Positions 47,246 through 54,865 of a DNA stretch of 64,000 bases are shown piece after piece (position 1 is the first letter of the stretch; every line of letters begins with the position of its first letter). A program made the position numbers and the translations under genes. The DNA is taken from the NCBI RefSeq assembly GCF_008035925.1, contig NZ_CP036264.1, forward strand, positions 7,907,641 to 7,971,640, written 5' to 3'. This stretch comes from Stieleria maiorica (lineage in GTDB: Bacteria > Planctomycetota > Planctomycetia > Pirellulales > Pirellulaceae). The notes beneath the pieces are model-generated. The model saw only the letters and a list, made by a program, of their open reading frames with translations, made no database searches and had not been told where the DNA came from.

Positions 47246-47512
47246 ATGGCAGACGGAGAAGTAGCAATGCGACTTGAGCGGATTGAACGTCTGCTTGAGT
47301 CGCTCATCGAGCAGAAGAGAACGAAGGAATATTACTCAACAGCTGAGGTCGCTCAGATCCTGAATCGAGCTGAGTTCACCGTTCGGGAATGGTGCCGCCA
47401 CGGTCGAGTGTGGGCCGAAAAGCGAGGGACAGGTCGTGGGTTAAGCAAAGAGTGGATGATTTCCCGCGAAGAGTTGGAGCGAATCGAAAACGAAGGGTTG
47501 CTGCCCATATGA
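47246..47512 (+). CDS. Excisionase/MerR-like helix-turn-helix protein
   Basis: An 88-residue protein. After a short coiled N-terminus, YSTAEVAQILNRAEFTVREW (about 28-47) is a winged-helix/DNA-binding excisionase-type motif, followed by a basic wing and ISREELERIE. AGGAAGAGG lies just before ATG 47246. It is likely either an excisionase for the recombinase or a local repressor. The stop overlaps the start of the next gene (ATGA). Confidence 0.76.
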   Translation: MADGEVAMRLERIERLLESLIEQKRTKEYYSTAEVAQILNRAEFTVREWCRHGRVWAEKRGTGRGLSKEWMISREELERIENEGLLPI

Positions 47513-47712
47513 GCGAGCCGGATTCAAGGAGCGAACAAGAGCTGCACCGGTGGTACTTCGTTTGCGATTCTTGCGATGCGAAATTCTTCAGCATCAAGCA
47601 AACGGCAGACTGCCCGAGATGCTCGGATTGCGTTCATTCAACGACGCAAGAGATTCCTCCTTGGTTCAGGCAATGTGATCAAAGTCGGGATCGGCAAAAC
47701 GATCCCAGATGA
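47509..47712 (+). CDS. Small zinc-ribbon protein
   Basis: A 67-residue protein with CDSC at about 19-22 and CPRCSDC at about 35-41, which form a treble-clef/zinc-ribbon pattern. It starts with ATGA overlapping the helix-turn-helix gene's stop, so it is translationally coupled. Too short for a function call; probably nucleic-acid binding. Confidence 0.6.
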   Translation: MSEPDSRSEQELHRWYFVCDSCDAKFFSIKQTADCPRCSDCVHSTTQEIPPWFRQCDQSRDRQNDPR

Positions 47713-47761
47713 CGGGAACTGATGACATCTGTGTCGACCACATAGTATTCAAGAGCATTCG

Positions 47762-48529
47762 ATGATGGATCTAACTCACCTGATATTGGACCTGCCATGC
47801 GGACGCCGTGGCGCGATGTTGCAAGCAGCCGTTTCGTTTCGCGACGACCTTGTGAGCGACCGAGTTGATGACATTGAATCGCTGCGAACGGCATTTGCAA
47901 TCGAATGGAAGCGTCAATATGAATGCCCAGTCCCGGTGAAAGGGCTTCAAGAGACGATGCAGCCGCCATTGCCCATCGGCACGGTGCTTGAGTTCAATAA
48001 GCTCATGCTGATGGACAGCGAAGCTGACATCGAGGCCGCGCTATCCGAGCTCATGGAGTTGCTTCACTCGAAAGTGTGCAAGGACGAAACGGCTGCGAAG
48101 CAATTGGTTCTGTTTCCGGTTGCCGAATCCTCCGACAACGATAGACAACAGCCAACTGCGAGCGTGGGAACGAACGTCAGCGAGTTGCAAACGCTGGTGA
48201 AATCGGGACATCGATTCTCGACGATCTATGCCGATCCTCCCTGGGCATACGACAACACCAGTTCACGTGGCGCGGCAGAGAATCACTACCAGACAATGAC
48301 CGTGGACGAAATATGCGCCGAGCCGGTCAGAGAGATTGTCGCCGAAAATGCCCATTTGCATCTGTGGACGACGAACGCCTTCTTGCGTGAGTCGTTTGAC
48401 GTGATCGAATCCTGGGGATTTAAGTTCAAATCGTGCTTTGTGTGGACGAAGCCAGATATCGGCATGGGGAATTATTGGCGCGTGTCCCACGAATTCCTGC
48501 TGCTGGGTGTGCGGGGCGCGCTGACCTTT
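47762..48529 (+). pseudogene. MT-A70 methyltransferase, 5-prime part, interrupted by IS66
   Basis: This codes for the first 256 residues of a canonical MT-A70 protein: an N-terminal region of about 145 residues, then DPPWAYDN near 159, the expected NHY motif, HLHLWTTNA and HEFLLLGVRG, ending at GALTF where the IS begins. The remaining C-terminus is at 50913-51098 in the right frame (RDNTMKSWIE onward to SPGPYLEMYGR). Unlike the paralogue at 45843, this copy had all catalytic motifs. The gene as it stands makes a truncated product adding VSAR from the IS end. Confidence 0.85.
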
Positions 48530-48547
48530 GTAAGCGCACGGTGAAGT
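48530..48547 (+). repeat. IS66 left inverted repeat
   Basis: An 18-base end, GTAAGCGCACGGTGAAGT, the exact reverse complement of 50888-50905. Confidence 0.95.
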
Positions 48548-48596
48548 CCATGTTGACGGCAGAACTAGTTTATTGGATTTCCTTGGAGGAGGTCCG

Positions 48597-48893
48597 ATGC
48601 GAAAACGATTTTCTGCCCCTCAGTGGGCTGCGTGGATGGAGCAGTTCGAATCCAGTGAACTGACGGTTGCCGAGTTTTGCCAACAGATCCATGTCAGCGT
48701 CAACTCGTTCTATGTTTGGCGACGGAAGCTCAAGGCGTCGCCCGTCGATCTGTTTGTTCCTGTTGTCGTCAAGCCAAACAGCCAAGTTTGCGTCGACTTC
48801 CCTTGCGGAGCCGTTCTCCGTGTCGACAACCAAATCGAATCGTTGCGACCCGTCTTGGAGACACTCGCTCAGATTCAAGGGGCGGAGGCATGA
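48597..48893 (+). CDS. tnpA: IS66 TnpA-type helix-turn-helix protein
   Basis: A 98-residue protein. The N-terminal helix-turn-helix (WAAWMEQFESS through VNSFYVWRRKL) is typical of the first orf of IS66 elements, which is needed for transposition, probably by binding the ends. A strong ribosome site GGAGGAGG lies 4-11 bases before ATG 48597. Its stop overlaps the tnpB start (ATGA). Confidence 0.88.
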   Translation: MRKRFSAPQWAAWMEQFESSELTVAEFCQQIHVSVNSFYVWRRKLKASPVDLFVPVVVKPNSQVCVDFPCGAVLRVDNQIESLRPVLETLAQIQGAEA

Positions 48894-49261
48894 TCGGGAT
48901 CCAAACCGGCTTCAAGATCTTTCTGTGCACGCAACCGGCAGACATGCGCCGCTCTTTCGATGGTCTCTCTGGCATGGTCACAACGATCATTGAGCAAGAT
49001 CCTCTGAGCGGCCAGTTGTTTGTTTTCCGCAATCGAAATCGTGACCGGCTGAAGATCTTGTACTGGGACCGAGATGGACTGGCCATTTGGTACAAGCGAC
49101 TCGAAAAGGGAACGTTTCAGTTTCCAACCGATCTTGTCGGCAAAGATACACGTCCTGAGAAGGCTGAGATTACAGCGCAACAGCTCTCGCTCCTGCTCGG
49201 TGGAATCGATTTGAGAAGCATCGAGCACCGCAAACGCTATCGACCGAAAAAAACTCGTTGA
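48890..49261 (+). CDS. tnpB: IS66 accessory protein TnpB
   Basis: A 123-residue protein. The IS66 TnpB signature is clear: MRRSFDGLSGMV, FVFRNRNRDRLKILYWD and GLAIWYKRLEKG, then PKKTR at the end. The length is normal. It is coupled to tnpA by an ATGA overlap and followed by tnpC after about 50 bases. Its exact role in transposition is not known; it is required in related elements. Confidence 0.93.
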   Translation: MIGIQTGFKIFLCTQPADMRRSFDGLSGMVTTIIEQDPLSGQLFVFRNRNRDRLKILYWDRDGLAIWYKRLEKGTFQFPTDLVGKDTRPEKAEITAQQLSLLLGGIDLRSIEHRKRYRPKKTR

Positions 49262-49311
49262 ATTTTTCATCGTCGGTCGAACGATATTGGGTTGGTTGTC
49301 ATATTAACGGC

Positions 49312-50883
49312 ATGAACATGGATGAATTGCCTGCCGATATCGACGAGCTACGCGAACTCGTGTTGAAGCTCGCTTCTTCCAACGATCAACTTGCCCAAAC
49401 GGTCTCCACGCAGCAAGCGAAGCTTGAAAAGCAGGAGCACAGAATTGCCGAGCTTCTCGCGGCTCTTCGCGGAAAGCAACGAGAGCGGATCGATCCCGAT
49501 CAACTGCTGCTCTTTGAGATCGGTGAGCTTGAGAAGCTGATCGAAGAAGAGCTGGAGGAATCCAAGCCCAGACGCGGACGAAAGAAGCGTCGTTCCCGGC
49601 GAATGATTCCCGACAACTTGCCACACGTGGAAGTCCTTCACGAACTTCCCGAGCAGGAGCGTCTCTGTCCGATCGATGGCAAACCGATGCCGGTGATTCG
49701 GTACGAGATCAGCAAGCAACTCGACTACGTTGCGGCGCAGATGCGAGTGATCGTGCACAAGCGAGCTGTGTACGCTTGCCCGGAAAAGCATGATCAGGCA
49801 ACCCTGCTGACCGCCCCCAAGCCGCCTGAGCCGATCGCCAAGGGCTTGGCCACCGCAGGCCTTCTTGCCCAAGTCGTCGTCGGCAAATTCGGTGACCACT
49901 TGCCCGGTTATCGACTCGAAGACATCTTCTCACGTCATGGCGTGCACATCCGCCGCAGCACGATCTACGATTGGCTGGCGGCCGTATCGGACCTTGTTGA
50001 GCCGCTTTACGAGCTGATGAAGTCGCGCTGCCTGCAGTCTCGCGTGATCCACACCGACGACACGCAGGTCAAGCTGATCGATCACGCGATCGGCGGTACA
50101 CGTATGGCACGGTTCTGGGCGTATCTTGGCGATCGCGGACACCCATACACGGTCTATGACTTCACGCAGACGCGAGAGCGGGCCGGGCCAGAACAATTTT
50201 TGAAAAACTACGAAGGTTACCTCCAAGCGGATGCTTACGGTGGCTATGACGGAATCTACTTGCAATCGCAAGGCAAGATCGCCGAAGTATCCTGCTGGGC
50301 GCACTGTCGTCGCTACTGGCACAAGGCGCGTGAGCAAGATCCTGCGCGAGCCCATCATGTCCTTGGCGTGATCGCGCGTCTTTACGAAGTGGAGCGTGCA
50401 GCGAGCGAATCTGATCGTGAGATCCTCCGGTCGATACGAGAGCAGCACGCGCTACCGCTGCTGAGGGACCTGAAGCGTTGGCTGGACGACGAGGAGTTCT
50501 TGCCGAAGAGTTTAATCGGCAAGGCGGCAACCTACACACGCAACCAATGGGAAGGGCTGAATCGCTATATCGAAAGCGGCGAGCTATCGATCGACAACAA
50601 CCGAGCCGAACGGGCGATGAAAAACGTCGCCCTTGGCCGCAAGGCCTGGCTATTCGTTGGAAGCACCGAAGCGGGGCATCGGGCGTCGCGACTGATGTCG
50701 CTGATCGCCAGTTGCAAAGAGAACCATGTGGAACCGTGGGCGTACATGCGGGCAGTCATCAGCGGGCTTCCCCGGGGAGTCGCAGTAGAAACACTGCTTC
50801 CAGATCGCTGGCTGGCTGACAATCCCGAGCATCGTTGGGAAATCGCTGACCAGCGAAAAAAGGAACGAGAAGCAAAGAGCTAG
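49312..50883 (+). CDS. tnpC: IS66 transposase (DDE), TnpC
   Basis: A 523-residue transposase. The N-terminal leucine-zipper-like region (about 5-70) precedes a zinc-finger-like part (RLCPIDGKPM and YACPEKH) and the DDE core: HTDDTQVKL (first D), LQADAYGGYDG (second D) and NNRAERAMKNVALGRK (E), followed by the IS66 C-terminal helix. ATG 49312 or 49318; an in-frame TTG at 49258 is less likely. No frameshift, so the product should be functional. Confidence 0.93.
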   Translation: MNMDELPADIDELRELVLKLASSNDQLAQTVSTQQAKLEKQEHRIAELLAALRGKQRERIDPDQLLLFEIGELEKLIEEELEESKPRRGRKKRRSRRMIPDNLPHVEVLHELPEQERLCPIDGKPMPVIRYEISKQLDYVAAQMRVIVHKRAVYACPEKHDQATLLTAPKPPEPIAKGLATAGLLAQVVVGKFGDHLPGYRLEDIFSRHGVHIRRSTIYDWLAAVSDLVEPLYELMKSRCLQSRVIHTDDTQVKLIDHAIGGTRMARFWAYLGDRGHPYTVYDFTQTRERAGPEQFLKNYEGYLQADAYGGYDGIYLQSQGKIAEVSCWAHCRRYWHKAREQDPARAHHVLGVIARLYEVERAASESDREILRSIREQHALPLLRDLKRWLDDEEFLPKSLIGKAATYTRNQWEGLNRYIESGELSIDNNRAERAMKNVALGRKAWLFVGSTEAGHRASRLMSLIASCKENHVEPWAYMRAVISGLPRGVAVETLLPDRWLADNPEHRWEIADQRKKEREAKS

Positions 50884-50887
50884 CCGC

Positions 50888-50905
50888 ACTTCACCGTGCG
50901 CTTAC
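50888..50905 (+). repeat. IS66 right inverted repeat
   Basis: An 18-base end, the exact reverse complement of 48530-48547, followed by the second copy of the target repeat GACCTTT (50906-50912). Confidence 0.95.
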
Positions 50906-51098
50906 GACCTTTCGCGACAACACAATGAAAAGCTGGATCGAGTCACACCGAGGTCAACACAGCCGAAAGCCAGGCGTGATCAGGTCGATTGTCGAAAAGG
51001 TGAGTCCCGGCCCCTACTTGGAGATGTATGGCCGCGAAGAGCTTCCGCACTCCCAGTGGACGGTTTACGGTAACCAGGTTGAGAAGCGGCTGTTTTAG
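50906..51098 (+). pseudogene. MT-A70 methyltransferase, 3-prime part
   Basis: The C-terminal 61 residues (from codon 50913 after the target repeat) of the gene broken by IS66. They align with the C-terminus of the paralogue at 45843: NTMKSWIE with TLNSWMR, and VEKVSPGPYLEMYGR with IERVSPGPYLELFGR. The stop is TAG at 51096-51098. No start of its own is evident. Confidence 0.85.
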
Positions 51099-51162
51099 TA
51101 CATGCCCGCTGCAGCAAGTTCCAAAGACGCCTCTGCTGCGACCCGTTCATCGACTAGAGGGA

Positions 51163-51675
51163 CTAAATCAGATCTCCAAAACTCGCGATCTTTAGCCTGA
51201 AGCAATGGTTGGTTTCCCAGTCAAGCTTGATGGCGTCGGCTTCCGCGATCGTAAGAACTTCTGCTTGAATTAGGTCAACGACAAGCGATTGTGTGCAATG
51301 CAGTTGTATGCCGGGGGCGAATTTGGTGGCACGTTTTCGTGCGTTGCGATCGTCAATGGCAAGGGCAATTGAGCGGTTCTTAGCGAGTGAGATTGCAGAA
51401 CACTCGCCCGTTCCAAGTCGCTTTTCACCGACTAGTGTGACAAAATCAGATAGTTCTGCTGGATCGTCTGCCGCGGTTTCAGCAAGCACACCATCCGCCA
51501 ACGCACTGTTGACAGCTTCGAATTGTTCGAGGAAATGCTCTTTAACTTCGTCTCTAACGTGGTCGCAAATCAAGAAATCGTATGACGGATGGGATTCAAG
51601 CAGATCAATTCTTCGGATCCTGGCAAAGTTAATGAGCACAGATGTGTCGAGGATCACTGTTGTCTTTGCATCCAT
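51163..51675 (-). CDS. PIN-domain protein
   Basis: A 170-residue protein with the PIN nuclease layout: ILDTSVLINFA (first Asp, about 9), DHVRDEV (acidic, about 38), GTGECSAISLA (Glu about 91) and IDDRNARKRA (Asp about 108-109). These four acidic positions bind Mg in PIN RNases. It follows the XRE/ImmA-IrrE gene by 32 bases on the same strand, so the two form a unit. It could be a toxin of a TA pair or a nuclease controlled by the peptidase-regulator. Confidence 0.82.
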   Translation of the reverse strand: MDAKTTVILDTSVLINFARIRRIDLLESHPSYDFLICDHVRDEVKEHFLEQFEAVNSALADGVLAETAADDPAELSDFVTLVGEKRLGTGECSAISLAKNRSIALAIDDRNARKRATKFAPGIQLHCTQSLVVDLIQAEVLTIAEADAIKLDWETNHCFRLKIASFGDLI

Positions 51676-51707
51676 TGCTAAAAGTCATTCCTCGACTACT
51701 AACTGCG

Positions 51708-52955
51708 CTATGCCGCCTCGGCAAGTTCCAACAAATCTGCTGCTTTGATGCCAAGCATCGAACTGAAGTCGCGTAGTCGCCCTTGCGACAATTCCTCGCG
51801 ACGATAAGCTTCGACGACAAGATTCAATACCTGCAGCCGAAGTACATCTTCGTCAAACTGGCTATCGTTTTCGCCTTCATCCTTAGCTTCGTCGAACAAT
51901 TGCAAAACAGTGAACACCGTTTTGGCAAGTGCTTCTTTTTCGAGCAGTTCAGATAGCTCATCTTTGGTGATAAACTCAAGTGACCGAAGCCGATAGCAAG
52001 TTGCCTGGTAGCTTGTACGAAAATAGCACATCAGGGATGCGACATCTTGATAGGTGACTTTGCTATTGCTGGCCTTGACGCGTTGCTTCGCTGCAACAAA
52101 TTCTTCCCCATGTGCAGAAGGATCGTAGACAATCTGTTCTATTCGGCTTGGGACAGTTTTTCTTCTATGCAACAAGAAGGAGTGGATCCCATCTGCTGGA
52201 AGTAGAAATGCTGCCGAAAAGGCATTTGCTCTTACTTCTCTAAGGTCCTTTCTGTTTCTGCTACTGCTTATGGTCGCGGTCGAGTTTCGGTCAAGCAGTG
52301 CATGAGCATATTCGTGGGCAAACGAAAACCGGCGTCTTGAAAGCGGATGATGTTGGTTGATGAGAATCGCGGAACCAAAAGTCGGGTGAAGGAGAAACAT
52401 CCCGGACATTTCGTCGGGAAGAGAAACTTTTGCCGCCCAAATGCCTTGTGCAGCTATCAGCTTTGCAAGATCTGGAAGCGGATTGCTTCCAAGAGAAAGT
52501 CTACGGCGTTCTTGAACGGCGACTTCAGCACCTTGTTCTACGGCCTCAATGGTCGATTGCGGTTCTGGCATCGCGTATTCTGGCGATGCATCCTCACTGG
52601 AAATTCCAAGTATCTCTTTTAAGTCATGCCCCTCGCGACAGATCGCAACATGGTTATTGACTTCTCGGCGTACCTCTGAGTCTTCAGAAAACTCTTCGTC
52701 GAGTCGATGAAGAACGACAAAGATATCTTCATTGGACGACGATTCTTCATCGAGAAGCTCAGAAACGGAGCGACCGAAGAATCGTGCAAGCTTGGTAAGT
52801 TCGCGAGTGCTGATGGATCGCTGTCCAGCCTCAATATTGACTACAGCGGTGCGTTGAATGCCAAGTTCGTCAGCAACTTGCTGCTGAGTGAATCCAGCAC
52901 TCTTTCGAGCTTCTTGAATCTGACGCCCCAGTAAAACGGTGTCGATCTTTGCCAT
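51708..52955 (-). CDS. XRE-type regulator fused to ImmA/IrrE metallopeptidase
   Basis: A 415-residue protein. The N-terminal helix-turn-helix (FTQQQVADELGIQRTAV, about 22-40) is followed by a linker and a zinc-peptidase domain with HEYAH near 212, the HExxH motif of the ImmA/IrrE family, then a helical C-terminus. Related proteins cut or act as repressors upon DNA damage or phage entry. GGAGGC precedes ATG 52955. Transcribed divergently from the sigma/ubiquitin-like operon; the shared palindrome (53104-53120) is the probable operator, making this the likely master regulator of both. Confidence 0.85.
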   Translation of the reverse strand: MAKIDTVLLGRQIQEARKSAGFTQQQVADELGIQRTAVVNIEAGQRSISTRELTKLARFFGRSVSELLDEESSSNEDIFVVLHRLDEEFSEDSEVRREVNNHVAICREGHDLKEILGISSEDASPEYAMPEPQSTIEAVEQGAEVAVQERRRLSLGSNPLPDLAKLIAAQGIWAAKVSLPDEMSGMFLLHPTFGSAILINQHHPLSRRRFSFAHEYAHALLDRNSTATISSSRNRKDLREVRANAFSAAFLLPADGIHSFLLHRRKTVPSRIEQIVYDPSAHGEEFVAAKQRVKASNSKVTYQDVASLMCYFRTSYQATCYRLRSLEFITKDELSELLEKEALAKTVFTVLQLFDEAKDEGENDSQFDEDVLRLQVLNLVVEAYRREELSQGRLRDFSSMLGIKAADLLELAEAA

Positions 52956-53081
52956 GCGATGCCTCCAGCCAGCGATTTTTCGAGCTGACAATAGCTTGAA
53001 AAAAACTGGCAGCCAAATGTCCATCCAATGATGAGGGAAAGGTCAATTTGTGAAAATTCTCCGATCTCTCATCTCAGATCC

Positions 53082-53142
53082 ATAGTACCTTATCAGGACA
53101 TGCAAGTCAAGATTTGACTTAAAAGTCCGATTGCGGTAAATT
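53082..53142. promoter_or_regulatory. Overlapping divergent promoters sharing one palindromic operator
   Basis: The perfect palindrome AAGTCAA-GAT-TTGACTT (53104-53120) supplies a -35 box in both directions. Plus: TTGACT (53114-53119), 17 bases, TAAATT (53137-53142), leading to the operon starting 53224. Minus: TTGACT (53110-53105), 17 bases, TACTAT (53087-53082), leading to the XRE/ImmA-IrrE gene at 52955. A dimer binding here would block both promoters, the classic layout for an autoregulating repressor. Confidence 0.75.
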
Positions 53143-53223
53143 CTACGTAAGCGGCAATGTCGCACACCTCTCTTGGGTGGCCTCAAGCTGCAAGTTGTTG
53201 AAATGAAAAGGACTTTTTAGCTC

Positions 53224-53466
53224 ATGGTTGCATCATTGGACTATTCACCTCGGTCGGCAGGAATCGAGTTGCGAGGGGGCTTAGGCAGTCGAAAACTGCC
53301 AGATTCCGAGTATGGCTGCCGGTGGGACAGCCCTTTCATCATTGAGAAGGTGGAATCGCGGCTATCCGGTCCCGAGAAGACGGCAACGGTCTACGACGAA
53401 CAAATGTCACGGCTAATTCGCAACCGAGTTCATTCGGAGAACCTTACGGTGAGGGCAAGACAATGA
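53224..53466 (+). CDS. Small protein leading the sigma/ubiquitin-like operon
   Basis: An 80-residue protein with no recognisable domain; it is polar, with YGCRWDSPFIIEKVE in the middle and a basic C-terminus. AAAAGG lies upstream of ATG 53224, and its stop overlaps the sigma factor start (ATGA), arguing that it is a real gene. An even shorter frame of five codons (53203-53220) lies between ribosome site and start. Position as first gene of the operon hints at a regulatory or antirepressor role, which is speculative. Confidence 0.5.
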   Translation: MVASLDYSPRSAGIELRGGLGSRKLPDSEYGCRWDSPFIIEKVESRLSGPEKTATVYDEQMSRLIRNRVHSENLTVRARQ

Positions 53467-54275
53467 CGAAAGAGCCGATCAGGGTTGCGACAGCCGTGCC
53501 CCCGCTTCGCAAACGCAAGCAATCAACGGGCGAGGTTTATTCGCGCCGTACACCAGTCGAACAACTGCTTGCTGCACTTCATGAGATTTCAATCGAAGAA
53601 GTTGCTAGGCGCTCGGAGATCTTGGATTCAGCTGATCCCGAATATATTCCGCCGGAAGCTGTCATGCATTTTGTTCGATTCGCGAAGAATTGCAGTGATC
53701 AGTTAGCCTACAAATCTCTTTTCCGTAGCCTTCGTCAACGTTTTCTTCAACTCCTACGGGTGAATCGGAAATCTCTGGGCGGCGATCGATATATCGAGGA
53801 CTCGTATCAAGCCGCAGTCAGAGACGCCGTTGTCGACAACGTAACGGAGAAGCTCTGTCATGATCGCAATGCCTACGATGATCGATTGGACTATTTCGAA
53901 ATCAATTTCAATAGTGCGGTAGCCAGGGCGCGGCGCACGGCAAAGCGTGACTCGTCCGAGAATCGAAAACGGGAGAATTGTCAGTCACTTGAGGCAGTTG
54001 TCGAATCGGCGGATCTTGACGGAGTCGATACGGCTATCAGGTCGCTTCGAGACGTTTCGGAAAAATTTGAAGACTTCTCTTACCGATCAGGCGTGTATTC
54101 TGCGATTAGCCTTCTGCCAGATGAAGAAAGGCAAGTAATTCAACTATTGGTGGAGGGATTCAAGATAAAGGAAATTGCGGAACTTGTTGGTTGCACAGAG
54201 AAGACTGTGTCAGCTCGAAGAAACCGGGCTCGTGCCAAGCTCCGCGAAGAACTGTATTTGGAGGACAGGGTATGA
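53463..54275 (+). CDS. Sigma-70-family RNA polymerase factor, diverged
   Basis: A 270-residue protein. The C-terminal sigma region 4 is clear: LLPDEERQVIQLLVEGF followed by the helix-turn-helix IKEIAELVGCTEKTV and a basic end (about 215-262). The N-terminal half is helical and basic with a region-2-like stretch, but its conserved motifs are weak, so it is a diverged ECF-type factor. It overlaps both neighbours by 4 bases. It should direct RNA polymerase to its own set of promoters, perhaps this operon itself. Confidence 0.78.
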   Translation: MTKEPIRVATAVPPLRKRKQSTGEVYSRRTPVEQLLAALHEISIEEVARRSEILDSADPEYIPPEAVMHFVRFAKNCSDQLAYKSLFRSLRQRFLQLLRVNRKSLGGDRYIEDSYQAAVRDAVVDNVTEKLCHDRNAYDDRLDYFEINFNSAVARARRTAKRDSSENRKRENCQSLEAVVESADLDGVDTAIRSLRDVSEKFEDFSYRSGVYSAISLLPDEERQVIQLLVEGFKIKEIAELVGCTEKTVSARRNRARAKLREELYLEDRV

Positions 54276-54865
54276 GCCACAATCAAAACTTAGAGGAAGT
54301 GCTCGATGCATTTTCAATGGAACTATCACATGATCGCGAAACCCTTGCTCGATACGTAGAGAGTTATCCCGAGTACAAGAATGAGCTTATCGAACTTTCC
54401 TTTGAAATCCGTGCGGTTGAGAATGAAGCTCGATTGAAGCCGGAAGCAATCGATGATCCCACGTTCAGCTCTGCGTGGAATACTCTTCAGGCGGCAGGCT
54501 CATCATCGGCTCGATCTACGAACCCCTTCCGCAAGTTTCAGGGGAAGAAGTTTGCCTCGCTATGTAAATCACTTGGACTCCCGAAGGCCTTTGTTGTTGC
54601 CATTCGCAATAGGCAAGTCGAGTTTGAGAGTCTGCCGGAACGGTTTTTGGTGGCGGCCTCAACTGCACTGGAGTCGACGCTGGAGGATTTGAAGACTTTT
54701 CTGCGAGAGCCGCCGAACGTGCTTCAAACGCTGGAATTCAAGGCAGACAAGAAGCCACAAATCGCTCAGCAGGTTACTTTTCAAGAGTTAATCGAGAACA
54801 CGGAATTGACAGACGAGGAGCGAAAAACAGCAGTGGGGTATCTCGGTCATGACCGATCGAATTGA
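54272..54865 (+). CDS. Putative partner of the sigma factor
   Basis: A 197-residue acidic, mostly helical protein (LARYVESYPEYKNELIEL near the N-terminus; LCKSLGLPKAFVVAIRNR in the middle resembles a helix-turn-helix-like segment). It has no zinc anti-sigma motif and no membrane segment. Start ATGA overlaps the sigma gene; its end overlaps the helicase gene by 17 bases. Being locked to the sigma gene it may be a soluble anti-sigma or co-regulator. No family recognised. Confidence 0.6.
   Translation: MSHNQNLEEVLDAFSMELSHDRETLARYVESYPEYKNELIELSFEIRAVENEARLKPEAIDDPTFSSAWNTLQAAGSSSARSTNPFRKFQGKKFASLCKSLGLPKAFVVAIRNRQVEFESLPERFLVAASTALESTLEDLKTFLREPPNVLQTLEFKADKKPQIAQQVTFQELIENTELTDEERKTAVGYLGHDRSN

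Larger units (their letters stand above)
48530..50905 (+). mobile_element. Complete IS66-family insertion sequence
   Basis: A 2376-bp element with perfect 18-bp terminal inverted repeats (48530-48547 and 50888-50905, beginning GTAAGCG as IS66 elements do) and three genes in the family order: small helix-turn-helix protein, TnpB, and DDE transposase. The flanks carry a 7-bp direct repeat GACCTTT (48523-48529 and 50906-50912); IS66 usually gives 8. Removal of one repeat copy plus the IS restores the MT-A70 frame. All three genes are open, so the element may be active. Confidence 0.95.
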
